From contig NZ_KB933398.1 of NCBI RefSeq assembly GCF_000392615.1, forward strand, positions 2,070,691 through 2,134,690: a stretch of DNA of 64,000 nucleotides, read 5' to 3'. Position 1 is the first letter of the stretch; each line of letters starts with the position of its first letter. Made by a program: the position numbers and the translations under genes. Positions 51,215 through 59,941 of this stretch are shown in pieces. The notes below the pieces were generated by a model. That model was not told where the DNA came from. It saw nothing but the letters and a program-made list of their open reading frames with translations, and searched no databases. This DNA comes from Lysinibacillus sphaericus OT4b.31 (lineage in GTDB: Bacteria > Bacillota > Bacilli > Bacillales_A > Planococcaceae).

Positions 51215-52639
51215 CTGTCGAACATTCAATCATTGTGTAGAAAATATACAAACTTATCGGCAACAGATATAGAGAAGTTAATAGAGATTGAAGCTACGCT
51301 AACGTATTATGCTGAATTGACAGATTGTTATATGTTCATAGATTGCATGATGGAAAATTTACCAAGTGCAATTGTCGTGGCAGAGGCCTACCCCAAGAAA
51401 CAACATGGTTTATATGAAAAAACGGTTATTGGTAAGTTTGTTTTTGAAAGCTTTGAACCTGCTGTATTTTCTGCTTTTAAAAGTAGAGAAAAGTCATCTA
51501 TTCCTCGCGCTATTACGCAGGAAGGTTTAACAGTTGAGCAAAACGTGGTCCCCATCTTCAATGAGCAACAGCAAGTGATTGCCGTGTTGATTCAAGAAAA
51601 ACAGGTGGAAACGCTAACAAAACCAACAGACGATTTTCAAAATATGCCATTTGCATTAATAGAGCATATCGTAGCACCAAATTTGCAGCCTATTCCTGTT
51701 GTTTCCGATTTGTTAGTGGAATCGATTATTTTAACAAATCATGACAACAAAGTGATCTATACAAATCCTGCAGGCTATCGATTTATATCCGAGCTTTCAG
51801 GATTAGAATCCTTTGAACATATTGCGTTAGATAAGATCTTACCTTTTTTACAAGAGGTCTATGCTGAAGGTGATGATGTATTCTTTTTAGAAATTACCTT
51901 TGATCGTAAATCTTTTATCGTCAAAAAAATTCCAATCCGCAATCAAAACGACAAAGTCACACTACTCATCATTCAAGACCTTACTGAGCTTAAACTGAAA
52001 GAAAATGAATTGATGATGAAAACATTTGCGATTCGAGAAATTCACCACCGTGTGAAAAATAATTTGCAAACAGTGACGAGCTTATTGCGTTTGCAAATGC
52101 GCAATGAACTGTCAGCTTCAAATGTTACAGCTTTTCAAGAGGCATTAAATCGAATCTATAGCATTTCATCTGTCTATGAACTAATTTTAGAGAACGAAGA
52201 TAATGCCGAAGAAAAAGTTGACGTTATTGCATTGTCTAAAAAGATTGGGTATAAAATGGTTGGCACATCGAATACACCATCCATTCAATTAGCTTTTCAT
52301 CACGAAAATATTCCATTATTTTGCCATTCCAAAAAAGCAGTATCGCTTGCGCTCATTATTTGTGAGTTACTACAGAATGCACTAAAATATGCGTTTATTG
52401 GTCGTGAAGAAGGGATGATCGACATTCAATTTTCACACAACGAATCCACTATATCGCTTCATATTTCTGACAACGGCGTTGGAATGCATGAAGTGAAAGC
52501 ATCGTTTGGAATGGAGATTATCACAAGGCTCGTTGAATATGATTTAGCAGGCTCATTTTCAATTATCCCTAGTGAAAGAGGTACACATACTCAAATTCAG
52601 TTTCCTGTAAGTGAGGAGGTATTTATCCTAAATGACTAG
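51215..52639 (+). CDS. eutW: Ethanolamine-sensing histidine kinase EutW
   Basis: A soluble 474-residue kinase if started at CTG 51215. Sensor region residues 1-260 (Cys/Tyr-rich IEATLTYYAELTDCYMFIDC, a PAS-like part with VIYTNPAGYRF). Then the HisKA_2 phosphoacceptor IREIHHRVKNNLQTVTSLLR and an ATPase with ELLQNALKYAF and DNGVGMHE. This is the EutW type that phosphorylates the antiterminator EutV on sensing ethanolamine. The only Shine-Dalgarno (AGGGGG at 51201) sits 8 bases before CTG; the next possible start, TTG 51233, has none nearby. Overlaps eutV by 8 bases. Confidence 0.88.
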   Translation: MSNIQSLCRKYTNLSATDIEKLIEIEATLTYYAELTDCYMFIDCMMENLPSAIVVAEAYPKKQHGLYEKTVIGKFVFESFEPAVFSAFKSREKSSIPRAITQEGLTVEQNVVPIFNEQQQVIAVLIQEKQVETLTKPTDDFQNMPFALIEHIVAPNLQPIPVVSDLLVESIILTNHDNKVIYTNPAGYRFISELSGLESFEHIALDKILPFLQEVYAEGDDVFFLEITFDRKSFIVKKIPIRNQNDKVTLLIIQDLTELKLKENELMMKTFAIREIHHRVKNNLQTVTSLLRLQMRNELSASNVTAFQEALNRIYSISSVYELILENEDNAEEKVDVIALSKKIGYKMVGTSNTPSIQLAFHHENIPLFCHSKKAVSLALIICELLQNALKYAFIGREEGMIDIQFSHNESTISLHISDNGVGMHEVKASFGMEIITRLVEYDLAGSFSIIPSERGTHTQIQFPVSEEVFILND

Positions 52640-53210
52640 GAAAGTTATGATTGTCGAAGATGAATCACTTATTGCGATTGACTTGAAATTTATGCTAGAA
52701 GATAATGGCTATGAGGTGGTGGCTCAGGCAAATAATGGCGAGTCTGCGATAGAGTTGGCCTTTACCTACAAGCCTCATCTAATCTTAATGGATATTAAAA
52801 TGCCGAAGCTGGATGGATTAAAGGCCAGTAAAATCATTGAACAGCAACTTGGTATACCGGTACTTTTTATATCAGCCTACAGTGAAAAAGAATTATTACT
52901 CTACATGAAACAAGACAATATCCTTGGCTATGTCATGAAACCATTTTCTGAGAAGAATGTACTTCCGGCGCTGGAGGTTGCTTTTCACCAAATTGAGAAA
53001 TTCAACCGTTTAAACGGCGAATTGCTGCATATTCAAACCGAAATTGAAAAACGAAAAATTATCGAACGGGCAAAGGGCTTGCTGATGGAGGCAGAAAATA
53101 TCAGTGAGGACGAGGCCTATAAGAAAATTCGTAATGAGAGTATGCAAACGCAACAGGAAATGGTACGCATTGCCGAGAGAATTATAAATACCCTACAAGT
53201 AAATAGTTAA
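52632..53210 (+). CDS. eutV: Response regulator EutV with ANTAR RNA-binding domain
   Basis: A 192-residue protein. The receiver has VEDESLIAIDL, phosphoacceptor Asp in ILMDIKMPKLDG, and Lys in YVMKPFSE. A coiled linker leads to an ANTAR domain (about 130-190: KIIERAKGLLMEAENISEDE then AYKKIRNESM). On phosphorylation EutV dimers bind paired hexaloop hairpins in nascent RNA and stop terminators from forming. A matching hairpin overlapping a terminator lies right behind the gene. Overlaps eutW. Confidence 0.95.
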   Translation: MTRKVMIVEDESLIAIDLKFMLEDNGYEVVAQANNGESAIELAFTYKPHLILMDIKMPKLDGLKASKIIEQQLGIPVLFISAYSEKELLLYMKQDNILGYVMKPFSEKNVLPALEVAFHQIEKFNRLNGELLHIQTEIEKRKIIERAKGLLMEAENISEDEAYKKIRNESMQTQQEMVRIAERIINTLQVNS

Positions 53211-53254
53211 AGCAAAGACGCTTAAAGAGATTTCTTCTTTAATGCGTCTTTTTT
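53210..53254 (+). promoter_or_regulatory. ANTAR-type hairpin overlapping a terminator (EutV target)
   Basis: AAGC-AAAGAC-GCTT (53210-53223) is a hairpin with a six-base loop having A at position 1 and G at position 4, the ANTAR recognition pattern. It overlaps the left arm of an intrinsic terminator: AAAGACGC (53214-53221) with GCGTCTTTTTT (53244-53254). The two structures exclude each other. This is the P2/terminator part of the known dual-hairpin design. I could not identify the first hairpin (P1), which should lie within the last codons of eutV. Confidence 0.7.
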
Positions 53255-53288
53255 ATATAGATAAAAAACAAAAGGGGTGGTTAGTTGG

Positions 53289-54536
53289 ATGGCGATGATA
53301 GGAACGGTAATTGTATATATTATCATGATTTGTGCGGTTTTAGGTGCAATTGGCGCAATTCGGGATGCGGAGTATGGAATCGGTAAAGAGTTTATGAATG
53401 GCATCCATACGGTTGGTCACATTTTCGTGCCAGCTGCAGGAATCATGGCTGCAATTCCTTATTTAACTTGGTTTATTAGTCATTTTATAAGCCCAATTTT
53501 TGAATTGATTGGGGCAGATCCTGCCATTGCGGCAACAACTATTTTAGCTTCCGATATGGGGGGGTATCAGTTAGCCAGTGCCTTGAAAGAGTCCTATGAA
53601 GGTTGGGTTATGGCCTTAGTTGTTGGATTTATGTCAGGTGCAACCATTGTGTTCTCTATTCCAATGGGGCTAGCCATGTTGGACAAGCGTGATCATAAAT
53701 ATATGGCTCTAGGCATTATGGCTGGTGTTTTAACGATACCGATAGGTGCATTTATTTCTTCGATTATGATTGTGCTCTTTAATACAGAAGTCCGTGAAGT
53801 GATTAGTACAACAGAGGCGCCAACCTATGTTTTTGCCATTTCTGTTTTACAAATATTAATTAATTTATTGCCATTGTTTATTTTTGTTGTGTTAATTGCG
53901 CTTGGTCTAAAGCTTATTCCAAATGGCATGATTACTGGTTTCATGGTATTTGGACGTGTGATGGATGCGGCCATTAAATTAGTGTTAGTGTTCTCCATTG
54001 TAGAAATTTTTACAGGTATTTTTACCAAGGTTTTCGGGGCGTGGGGCTTTGATCCAATCATGGCAGATGAAATCGATCAATTCCGTGCATTAGAAACAGC
54101 GGGGTATATCGGCATTATGTTAGCTGGTGCCTTCCCGATGGTGTACTTAATTCGAAAATATGCTTCTGTTCCGCTAGAGGCTGCAGGTAAAAAATTAGGT
54201 TTATCTTCAGTAGGAAGTGCTGGTATTTTAGCGACCATTGCCAATATTTTGGCGATGTTCACACTCATCCGACATATGCCACCGAAAGATAAGGTGATTA
54301 ATATTGCATTTGGTGTCTGTGCGGCTTTCCTGCTAGGGGATCATTTATCGTTTACGGCGAATTTCCAGCCAACGATTATTTTGCCCGTCATTACTGGGAA
54401 ACTATTAGCGGGTATCATTGCCATTTATCTAGCTTATAAACTATCGGTTCCAACAGCCCTAAGGCTAGAACAAGAGGATCGACAAGCGGGCATTATTAAA
54501 GAAGATGAATACTTAACAGATCGAAAGTCCGAATAG
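53289..54536 (+). CDS. eutH: Ethanolamine transporter EutH
   Basis: A 415-residue membrane protein with about 10-11 spans. It matches EutH through EYGIGKEFMNGIHTVGHIFV and PAAGIMAAIP, ILASDMGGYQLA, FMSGATIVFSIPMGLAML, and LLGDHLSFTANFQP. It brings ethanolamine into the cell when diffusion is limiting. The ATG at 53289 follows GGGGTGG; a GTG at 53277 overlaps that site. It lies directly behind the EutV-controlled terminator, so its level should respond to ethanolamine. Confidence 0.95.
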   Translation: MAMIGTVIVYIIMICAVLGAIGAIRDAEYGIGKEFMNGIHTVGHIFVPAAGIMAAIPYLTWFISHFISPIFELIGADPAIAATTILASDMGGYQLASALKESYEGWVMALVVGFMSGATIVFSIPMGLAMLDKRDHKYMALGIMAGVLTIPIGAFISSIMIVLFNTEVREVISTTEAPTYVFAISVLQILINLLPLFIFVVLIALGLKLIPNGMITGFMVFGRVMDAAIKLVLVFSIVEIFTGIFTKVFGAWGFDPIMADEIDQFRALETAGYIGIMLAGAFPMVYLIRKYASVPLEAAGKKLGLSSVGSAGILATIANILAMFTLIRHMPPKDKVINIAFGVCAAFLLGDHLSFTANFQPTIILPVITGKLLAGIIAIYLAYKLSVPTALRLEQEDRQAGIIKEDEYLTDRKSE

Positions 54537-54566
54537 GAAGAAGAAATGATGAAGAGGTGATGATGT

Positions 54567-54908
54567 ATGAGTGAGGAAAAGAAACGTTTTATTCAAGAGT
54601 TCGTGCCAGGTAAACAGCTAACTTTGAGTCATCTCATTGCCAATCCTGATCCCGATATGTTTCAAAAGTTGGGCATTCAAGAAGCGGGAGCGCTGGGCAT
54701 TATGACTTGTACACCGAGTGAAACGGTGATTATTGCTGGTGATTTAGCGACAAAGGCGGCAAATGTACGACTCGGATTTTTAGATCGTTTTACTGGCAGT
54801 CTGGTTATTGTGGGCAGCGTGTCCGAGGTTGAGATGGCGATGCTAGAGATTAACAGATTTTTATCGGAAAGCTTAGGGTATACGCCAGCAAAAATAACAA
54901 AGTCATAG
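54567..54908 (+). CDS. eutS: Microcompartment shell protein EutS
   Basis: A 113-residue circularly permuted BMC-domain hexamer protein. FIQEFVPGKQLTLSHLIANP at the start is the EutS/PduU beta-barrel segment, followed by GALGIMTCTPSETVIIAGDL and ATKAANVRLGFLDRFTG SLVIVG as the core. It forms bent facets of the shell. GAGGTGATG precedes the ATG. Confidence 0.95.
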   Translation: MSEEKKRFIQEFVPGKQLTLSHLIANPDPDMFQKLGIQEAGALGIMTCTPSETVIIAGDLATKAANVRLGFLDRFTGSLVIVGSVSEVEMAMLEINRFLSESLGYTPAKITKS

Positions 54909-54918
54909 GATGTGCCAT

Positions 54919-55434
54919 ATGAAAAATCGAGTAATGATCATAGGCGGCGTTCAGGCAGGGAAATCCACGCTCATGAATGCATTATTAGGGAAAGATCGAC
55001 TGGCCCATAAAACACAGGCACTTGTGTATGATGATTGGATTGTCGATACACCAGGAGAATATATTGAAAATCCAATGTATTACAGAAATATAATGGCGAC
55101 ATCACTTGAAGTGACACATGTCATCTATTTACAAGATGCCACATCATCAAGGAGTGTTTTCCCACCGCAATTTAGCTTAGGCATTCCGAAAATACAAATC
55201 GGCGTGATTACGAAAATTGACGACCCCCTTGCAGATGTAGAACGCGCCACCGCATTATTAAAAAAAGTCATGACACATGGACCTATCGTAAAAACTTCCG
55301 CATGGCAAAAGCAAGGTATTGAGTACATTGCACCGCTGATTCAGCTCAATTGCGACGAAGAAATTCGCCAATTTGTGAACAATAGTGAAAGTCCTTATCT
55401 CATATACGCCAGTAGTAGATGGAAGGTGGAGTGA
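54919..55434 (+). CDS. eutP: EutP/PduV family P-loop protein (acetate kinase/GTPase-like)
   Basis: A 171-residue P-loop protein: Walker A GGVQAGKSTLMNAL near residue 10, DTPGEYIENPMYYRN (switch/G3), and VITKIDD (G4-like TKxD). EutP of Salmonella has been reported to make ATP from acetyl phosphate, although it looks like a Ras-type GTPase. That would complete the acetate branch here with PduL. ATG 54919 is preferred over 54910 because AGGATGTG lies just upstream. It ends 1 base before eutA. Confidence 0.9.
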   Translation: MKNRVMIIGGVQAGKSTLMNALLGKDRLAHKTQALVYDDWIVDTPGEYIENPMYYRNIMATSLEVTHVIYLQDATSSRSVFPPQFSLGIPKIQIGVITKIDDPLADVERATALLKKVMTHGPIVKTSAWQKQGIEYIAPLIQLNCDEEIRQFVNNSESPYLIYASSRWKVE

Positions 55435-55435
55435 G

Positions 55436-56860
55436 TTGAAGACAGAGAAAATTTATAGTGCAGGCATTGACATTGGAACAAGTACAACCAAGATGGTTGT
55501 TAGCAGTTTTTTGTTAAAAAATGTTGCTGGGCTGACGCAAGTGCCACGGATAGAAATTATTGAAAAAACAATCTTACATCAAAGTCCCATTATTAAAACA
55601 CCCTTTATCAACAAAGAAGTAATTGATATGGCAAAGATTGAGCAGTTTATTTTTCAGCAATATAAACAAGCAAATATTGCACCAGCCGATATTGCAACCG
55701 GAGCTATTATCATCACTGGTGAATCAGCAACAAAGCAAAATGCCAGCGAGGTTGTACATGCCATAGCAGATACTGCGGGGAATTTTTTGGTCGCTACAGC
55801 TGGTCCTGATTTAGAAGGGATAATTGCCGCAAAAGGTGCGGGTACTGTACAGCAATCAAAGAATTCTGCCAAAGTCATTGCCAACATTGATATCGGTGGA
55901 GGTACGGCAAATATAGCTGTTATGCAATTTGGAGAAGTGATTGGCACATGTACGCTACATATCGGTGGACGACTAATTGAATTTCATCACGGCGTTGTTC
56001 AGTCGATTTCATCACCGATTAACAGACTGATGGAAAAATGGGCAAATCCGTTAAGCGTTGGGGATGTTGCAGGGGATGTTCGTGTTACACAGTGTATTGA
56101 AGAGATGGTGGAAACTTTAGCAATGACGTTACGTGGGCAATTACAAGATGAACGGCATCCATTACTGTTAGGGCATTTGCCAAGCTGGGATAAACCGATA
56201 GATGCCATTATGTTTTCCGGTGGGGTCGCCGCTTGTATCTACGAAAATGATTGTTCAGAACGCCAGTATGATGATATTGGTGAAAAACTAGCGAAAATGC
56301 TGTTACAACATGAGCAGCTGCAATCATTTTTATGGCTAAAACCAGAAGAAACATCACGGGCAACGGTGACCGGAGCAGGGACACAAACAACTGAAATTAG
56401 TGGTGCAACAATACAAGTGAATGCTGATATTTTGCCATTAAAAAACGTGCCTGTTATTACTTGCCATATGGATACCCCGTTGAAAAAGTTTGACCAAGTG
56501 GTAGAAGCAGCCGTAGCAAGAGCAGACACACTGTTTTCAATTCAAGAGAACCGTGCACTCTTTGCCTTATATTTTAGTCAGTTACCTTATTTAAGTTTTC
56601 AAGATGTCCATCAATTATGCGAGGCCATCTTGCAGCAATTAGCAACAAGAAGTTCCAAAGAAATACCAATTATTATCGTTATGCAATCAGATTATGCAAA
56701 GGTCATAGGGCAAACAATACAAGCTCTTCATCGAACTGTACCAATTATTTGCATCGATCAAATCAAAGTAGAAACAGGTGATTATATCGACATAGGGGAG
56801 GTACTACCATCTGGTGTTGTCCCTGTTGTTGTCAAAACACTTGCATTCCACTCAAAGTAA
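55436..56860 (+). CDS. eutA: Ethanolamine ammonia-lyase reactivating factor EutA
   Basis: A 474-residue actin/Hsp70-fold ATPase. IYSAGIDIGTSTTKMVVS is the phosphate-1 loop and VIANIDIGGGTANIAVM the phosphate-2 loop; ATVTGAGTQTTEISG closes the fold. It exchanges damaged cobalamin from EutBC for fresh adenosylcobalamin with ATP. The TTG at 55436 follows GGTGGAG and fits the family N-terminus; the frame is open upstream through the end of eutP, without support. Directly upstream of eutB. Confidence 0.93.
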   Translation: MKTEKIYSAGIDIGTSTTKMVVSSFLLKNVAGLTQVPRIEIIEKTILHQSPIIKTPFINKEVIDMAKIEQFIFQQYKQANIAPADIATGAIIITGESATKQNASEVVHAIADTAGNFLVATAGPDLEGIIAAKGAGTVQQSKNSAKVIANIDIGGGTANIAVMQFGEVIGTCTLHIGGRLIEFHHGVVQSISSPINRLMEKWANPLSVGDVAGDVRVTQCIEEMVETLAMTLRGQLQDERHPLLLGHLPSWDKPIDAIMFSGGVAACIYENDCSERQYDDIGEKLAKMLLQHEQLQSFLWLKPEETSRATVTGAGTQTTEISGATIQVNADILPLKNVPVITCHMDTPLKKFDQVVEAAVARADTLFSIQENRALFALYFSQLPYLSFQDVHQLCEAILQQLATRSSKEIPIIIVMQSDYAKVIGQTIQALHRTVPIICIDQIKVETGDYIDIGEVLPSGVVPVVVKTLAFHSK

Positions 56861-56872
56861 AGGAGGATGAAT

Positions 56873-58237
56873 GTGAAACTATCGATGATGTTTGGTGGAG
56901 AAAAATATAATTTTGATTCATTAAAAGATGTCATGGCCAAGGCCAATGAAGAAAAATCGGGTGACCGCTTAGCTGGAATAGCTGCCGAATCTGTACAACA
57001 ACGAATTGCAGCGAAAGCCGTAATAAGTGAACTATTAGTAAAAGACATAAGAGAAAATCCATTAATTCCTCCAGAAAATGATGAGGTAACGCGCATCATC
57101 GAACAAGACGTCAATGAGCAAATCTATGGAGAAATTAAAAACTGGAGCATTGAGCAACTTCGAGAATACATCTTGTCAAATGAGACAGGGGATCGGGAGT
57201 TAAAGCGTTTAAGTAAGGGCATGAATTCGGAAATTATTGCAGCTGTTACGAAGCTCATGTCTAACTTAGACCTTGTGCATGCCGCTAATAAAGTAGAAAT
57301 TTTATCGACCTGTAATACTACCATCGGGCAAAAGGGAACACTGGCCTCCAGATTACAGCCAAACCATCCGACAGATAATATCGACGGCATCATTGCCTCA
57401 TTAAAAGAAGGCTTGTCCTATGGTATTGGCGATGCTGTCATCGGTATTAACCCCGTAGATGATTCAGTAGAAAGTGTGAAAAAAGTATTGCACGCGACAA
57501 AAGAGTTTATCGAAGACTGGTCGATTCCTACCCAAAACTGTGTATTGGCACATATTACAACACAGATGAAAGCCATTAAGCAGGGGGCACCAGCAGATAT
57601 GATTTTTCAAAGTATTGCTGGGACAGAAATAGCCAATCGCTCGTTCGGTATTTCTGCTGACATGATAAGAGAAGCAGAGGACCTTGTGAAAAAGCAAGGA
57701 ACGGGAACGGGGCCAAATTTATTTTACTTTGAAACGGGACAGGGTTCTGAACTTTCAGCAGAAGCACATATGGGCATTGACCAAGTCACGTTAGAATCCC
57801 GCAATTATGGCTTTGCCCGTCATTTTAATCCGTATATTGTCAACACAGTTGTTGGCTTTATCGGCCCTGAATATTTATACAATAATAAGCAAGTCATCCG
57901 TGCTGGTCTTGAAGATCATTTTATGGGCAAAATGCATGGCATCCCTATGGGTGTCGATATTTGTTATACGAATCATATAAAAGCAGACCAAAATGATATT
58001 GAGGATTTAAGCGTTTTACTAACGGCGGCTGGTGTGAACTTTATCATTGCCGCGGCAATGGGAGATGATGTCATGCTGAACTACCAGTCGATGAGCTTCC
58101 ACGATGTAGCCACATTGCTGCAAACGTTTGGCAAAAAGCCAACCCCTGCCTATTTAGCATGGCTAGAAAAAATGGGGGTCTATGAAAATGGCCGTCTTTC
58201 AGCGAGGGCTGGCGATTTATCTTTGTTTGAAAGGTAG
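56873..58237 (+). CDS. eutB: Ethanolamine ammonia-lyase heavy chain EutB
   Basis: A 454-residue TIM-barrel subunit, the usual length. Seen are AKANEEKSGDRLAG, LRPN-like SRLQPNHPTDNIDGI, DAVIGINPVDDS, FYFETGQGSELS, and GVDICYTNH with DDVMLNYQS. With EutC it splits ethanolamine to acetaldehyde and ammonia using adenosylcobalamin. The GTG at 56873 is chosen: AGGAGG ends 6 bases before it, and the product then starts like EutB; the ATG at 56867 is too close to the site. Confidence 0.97.
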   Translation: MKLSMMFGGEKYNFDSLKDVMAKANEEKSGDRLAGIAAESVQQRIAAKAVISELLVKDIRENPLIPPENDEVTRIIEQDVNEQIYGEIKNWSIEQLREYILSNETGDRELKRLSKGMNSEIIAAVTKLMSNLDLVHAANKVEILSTCNTTIGQKGTLASRLQPNHPTDNIDGIIASLKEGLSYGIGDAVIGINPVDDSVESVKKVLHATKEFIEDWSIPTQNCVLAHITTQMKAIKQGAPADMIFQSIAGTEIANRSFGISADMIREAEDLVKKQGTGTGPNLFYFETGQGSELSAEAHMGIDQVTLESRNYGFARHFNPYIVNTVVGFIGPEYLYNNKQVIRAGLEDHFMGKMHGIPMGVDICYTNHIKADQNDIEDLSVLLTAAGVNFIIAAAMGDDVMLNYQSMSFHDVATLLQTFGKKPTPAYLAWLEKMGVYENGRLSARAGDLSLFER

Positions 58238-58246
58238 GTGATTAAT

Positions 58247-59263
58247 GTGAATGAACAGTTAGTATCAATGATTACACAACTCGTAATGGAAAAGATGGGA
58301 CAAAATACGGCAGCTGATTTACCTAAAGACATCGCTACTCCAATAGAAGAAGCACAAGAAACAGGTATGCCATTTTACGAGACGGCTGTCACGCGTCCTG
58401 CTGAAGCGTCAATCGCACCAGCAGCACCTAAAGATACATTGATTAAGCTTTATAACAATGCATCACATAAGCAACAACAGTCGTATGAGCCAAGTTTTGA
58501 TGAGCCGACTTACTCAACGGACCCTCTGACAACCTTTCAATTTGAAGAGGAGAACGTCTCAGAAAGTGTACAGGCAGCAAGAAAACATACACCAGCTAGG
58601 ATAGGTGTCGGACGAGCGGGGACAAGACCTAAAACGAAAACATGGCTTAAGTTTCGACTCGATCATGCAGCTGCTGTGGATGCGGTCTATGGAGAAGTGA
58701 CAGAGGATTTATTGAAACAGTTAAATGTCTTCCAAGTGACAACAAGAGTAACTGACAAAGAGGAATACATTACAAGACCCGATTTAGGTCGCCGTTTATC
58801 GGACGAATCAAAGGACCTTATTCAAAGTAAGTGCCAAAAAAACCCGCAAGTCCAGATTATTATGTCGAATGGATTAAGTGCAAGTGCAATTGAAGCAAAT
58901 GTTCAAGATGTCTATTTAGCATTACAGCAAAGCTTAAGTAATTTAAATGTTGACATAGGGACTACTTTTTATATCGATAAAGGGCGCGTGGCACTAATGG
59001 ATGAAATTGGGGAGCTTTTACAAGCAGAGGTGGTTGTTTATTTAATTGGCGAGCGTCCTGGTCTTGTCTCTGCTGAGTCGATGAGTGCCTATCTATGCTA
59101 TAAACCAAGATTTGGCACAGTAGAAGCTGACCGGATGGTTATTTCGAACATCCATAAAGGTGGTATTCCCCCATTAGAGGCAGGTGCTTATTTAGGAACG
59201 GTTGTTGAAAAAATATTGCAGTACAAGGCAAGTGGTGTTGGCCTTGTGGCAAAAGAAAGTTAG
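58247..59263 (+). CDS. eutC: Ethanolamine ammonia-lyase light chain EutC
   Basis: A 338-residue subunit. Residues 1-18 form an amphipathic helix (NEQLVSMITQLVMEKMGQ), a likely encapsulation peptide, joined by a disordered linker of about 90 residues to the conserved core from TPARIGVGRAGTRPKT. Later: ITRPDLGRRLSDES, FYIDKGRVALMDEIGELL, GERPGLVSAESMSAYLCY. The linker is long. The GTG at 58247 follows AGGTAGGTGA. It lies 9 bases after eutB. Confidence 0.95.
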   Translation: MNEQLVSMITQLVMEKMGQNTAADLPKDIATPIEEAQETGMPFYETAVTRPAEASIAPAAPKDTLIKLYNNASHKQQQSYEPSFDEPTYSTDPLTTFQFEEENVSESVQAARKHTPARIGVGRAGTRPKTKTWLKFRLDHAAAVDAVYGEVTEDLLKQLNVFQVTTRVTDKEEYITRPDLGRRLSDESKDLIQSKCQKNPQVQIIMSNGLSASAIEANVQDVYLALQQSLSNLNVDIGTTFYIDKGRVALMDEIGELLQAEVVVYLIGERPGLVSAESMSAYLCYKPRFGTVEADRMVISNIHKGGIPPLEAGAYLGTVVEKILQYKASGVGLVAKES

Positions 59264-59275
59264 GAGGAAAGCGAC

Positions 59276-59926
59276 ATGAATCCTCAAAAAATATTGGCCG
59301 AAATATTAGCTATGCAAATTATTCCTAGAGTGAATAACGAGTTAGCACAGCAATTAGCCTTAAAACCAAATCACACTAGCATTGGCATCGTAACACTGAC
59401 AATTGATGATGTTGGCTATGTAGCCTTTGACGAAGCAACAAAAAAAGCAGATGTCGAAGTAGTCTATGCAAAAAGTTTTTATGCAGGTGCCGCGCATGCA
59501 TCGGGCCCGCTATCTGGCGAAGTAATTGGCATCATCGCAGGAAGCTCACCAGATGAAATACGTAGTGGTTTAGAAGCGATTCAGCAGAAAATACAGTTTG
59601 ATACGTATTTTGAAGCGATTCTCCACAATGAAAATCATGCACTTTTTGCGCATACTGTAGCGAGCTGCGGTACGTATCTTGCCGAACAGGCCAATGTAAA
59701 AGAAGGAACAGCTATTGCTTACTTAATCGCACCACCACTGGAAGCTGTTGTTGGTTTAGATGCAGCATTAAAGGCAGCCGATGTGGAGCTCAAGGTATTC
59801 TTTGGCCCCCCTTCTGAAACTAATTTTGGTGGCGGCTTATTAAGTGGTAGTCAATCGTCGTGCCAAGCGGCAGCAGATGCTTTTAGGGAAGCAATTGACA
59901 ATTTGGCGAGAAACCCGGTGATTTAG
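59276..59926 (+). CDS. eutL: Microcompartment shell protein EutL
   Basis: A 216-residue tandem BMC-domain protein forming trimers with a gated central pore. Typical text is SIGIVTLTIDDVGYVAFDEA, AKSFYAGAAHASGPLSGEVI then GIIAGSSPDEIRSGL, and VKVFFGPPSETNFGGGLL-like end. It allows passage of larger molecules across the shell. TTAGGAGGAAAG precedes the ATG. Confidence 0.96.
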   Translation: MNPQKILAEILAMQIIPRVNNELAQQLALKPNHTSIGIVTLTIDDVGYVAFDEATKKADVEVVYAKSFYAGAAHASGPLSGEVIGIIAGSSPDEIRSGLEAIQQKIQFDTYFEAILHNENHALFAHTVASCGTYLAEQANVKEGTAIAYLIAPPLEAVVGLDAALKAADVELKVFFGPPSETNFGGGLLSGSQSSCQAAADAFREAIDNLARNPVI

Positions 59927-59941
59927 AAAGGAGGTGGCGTA

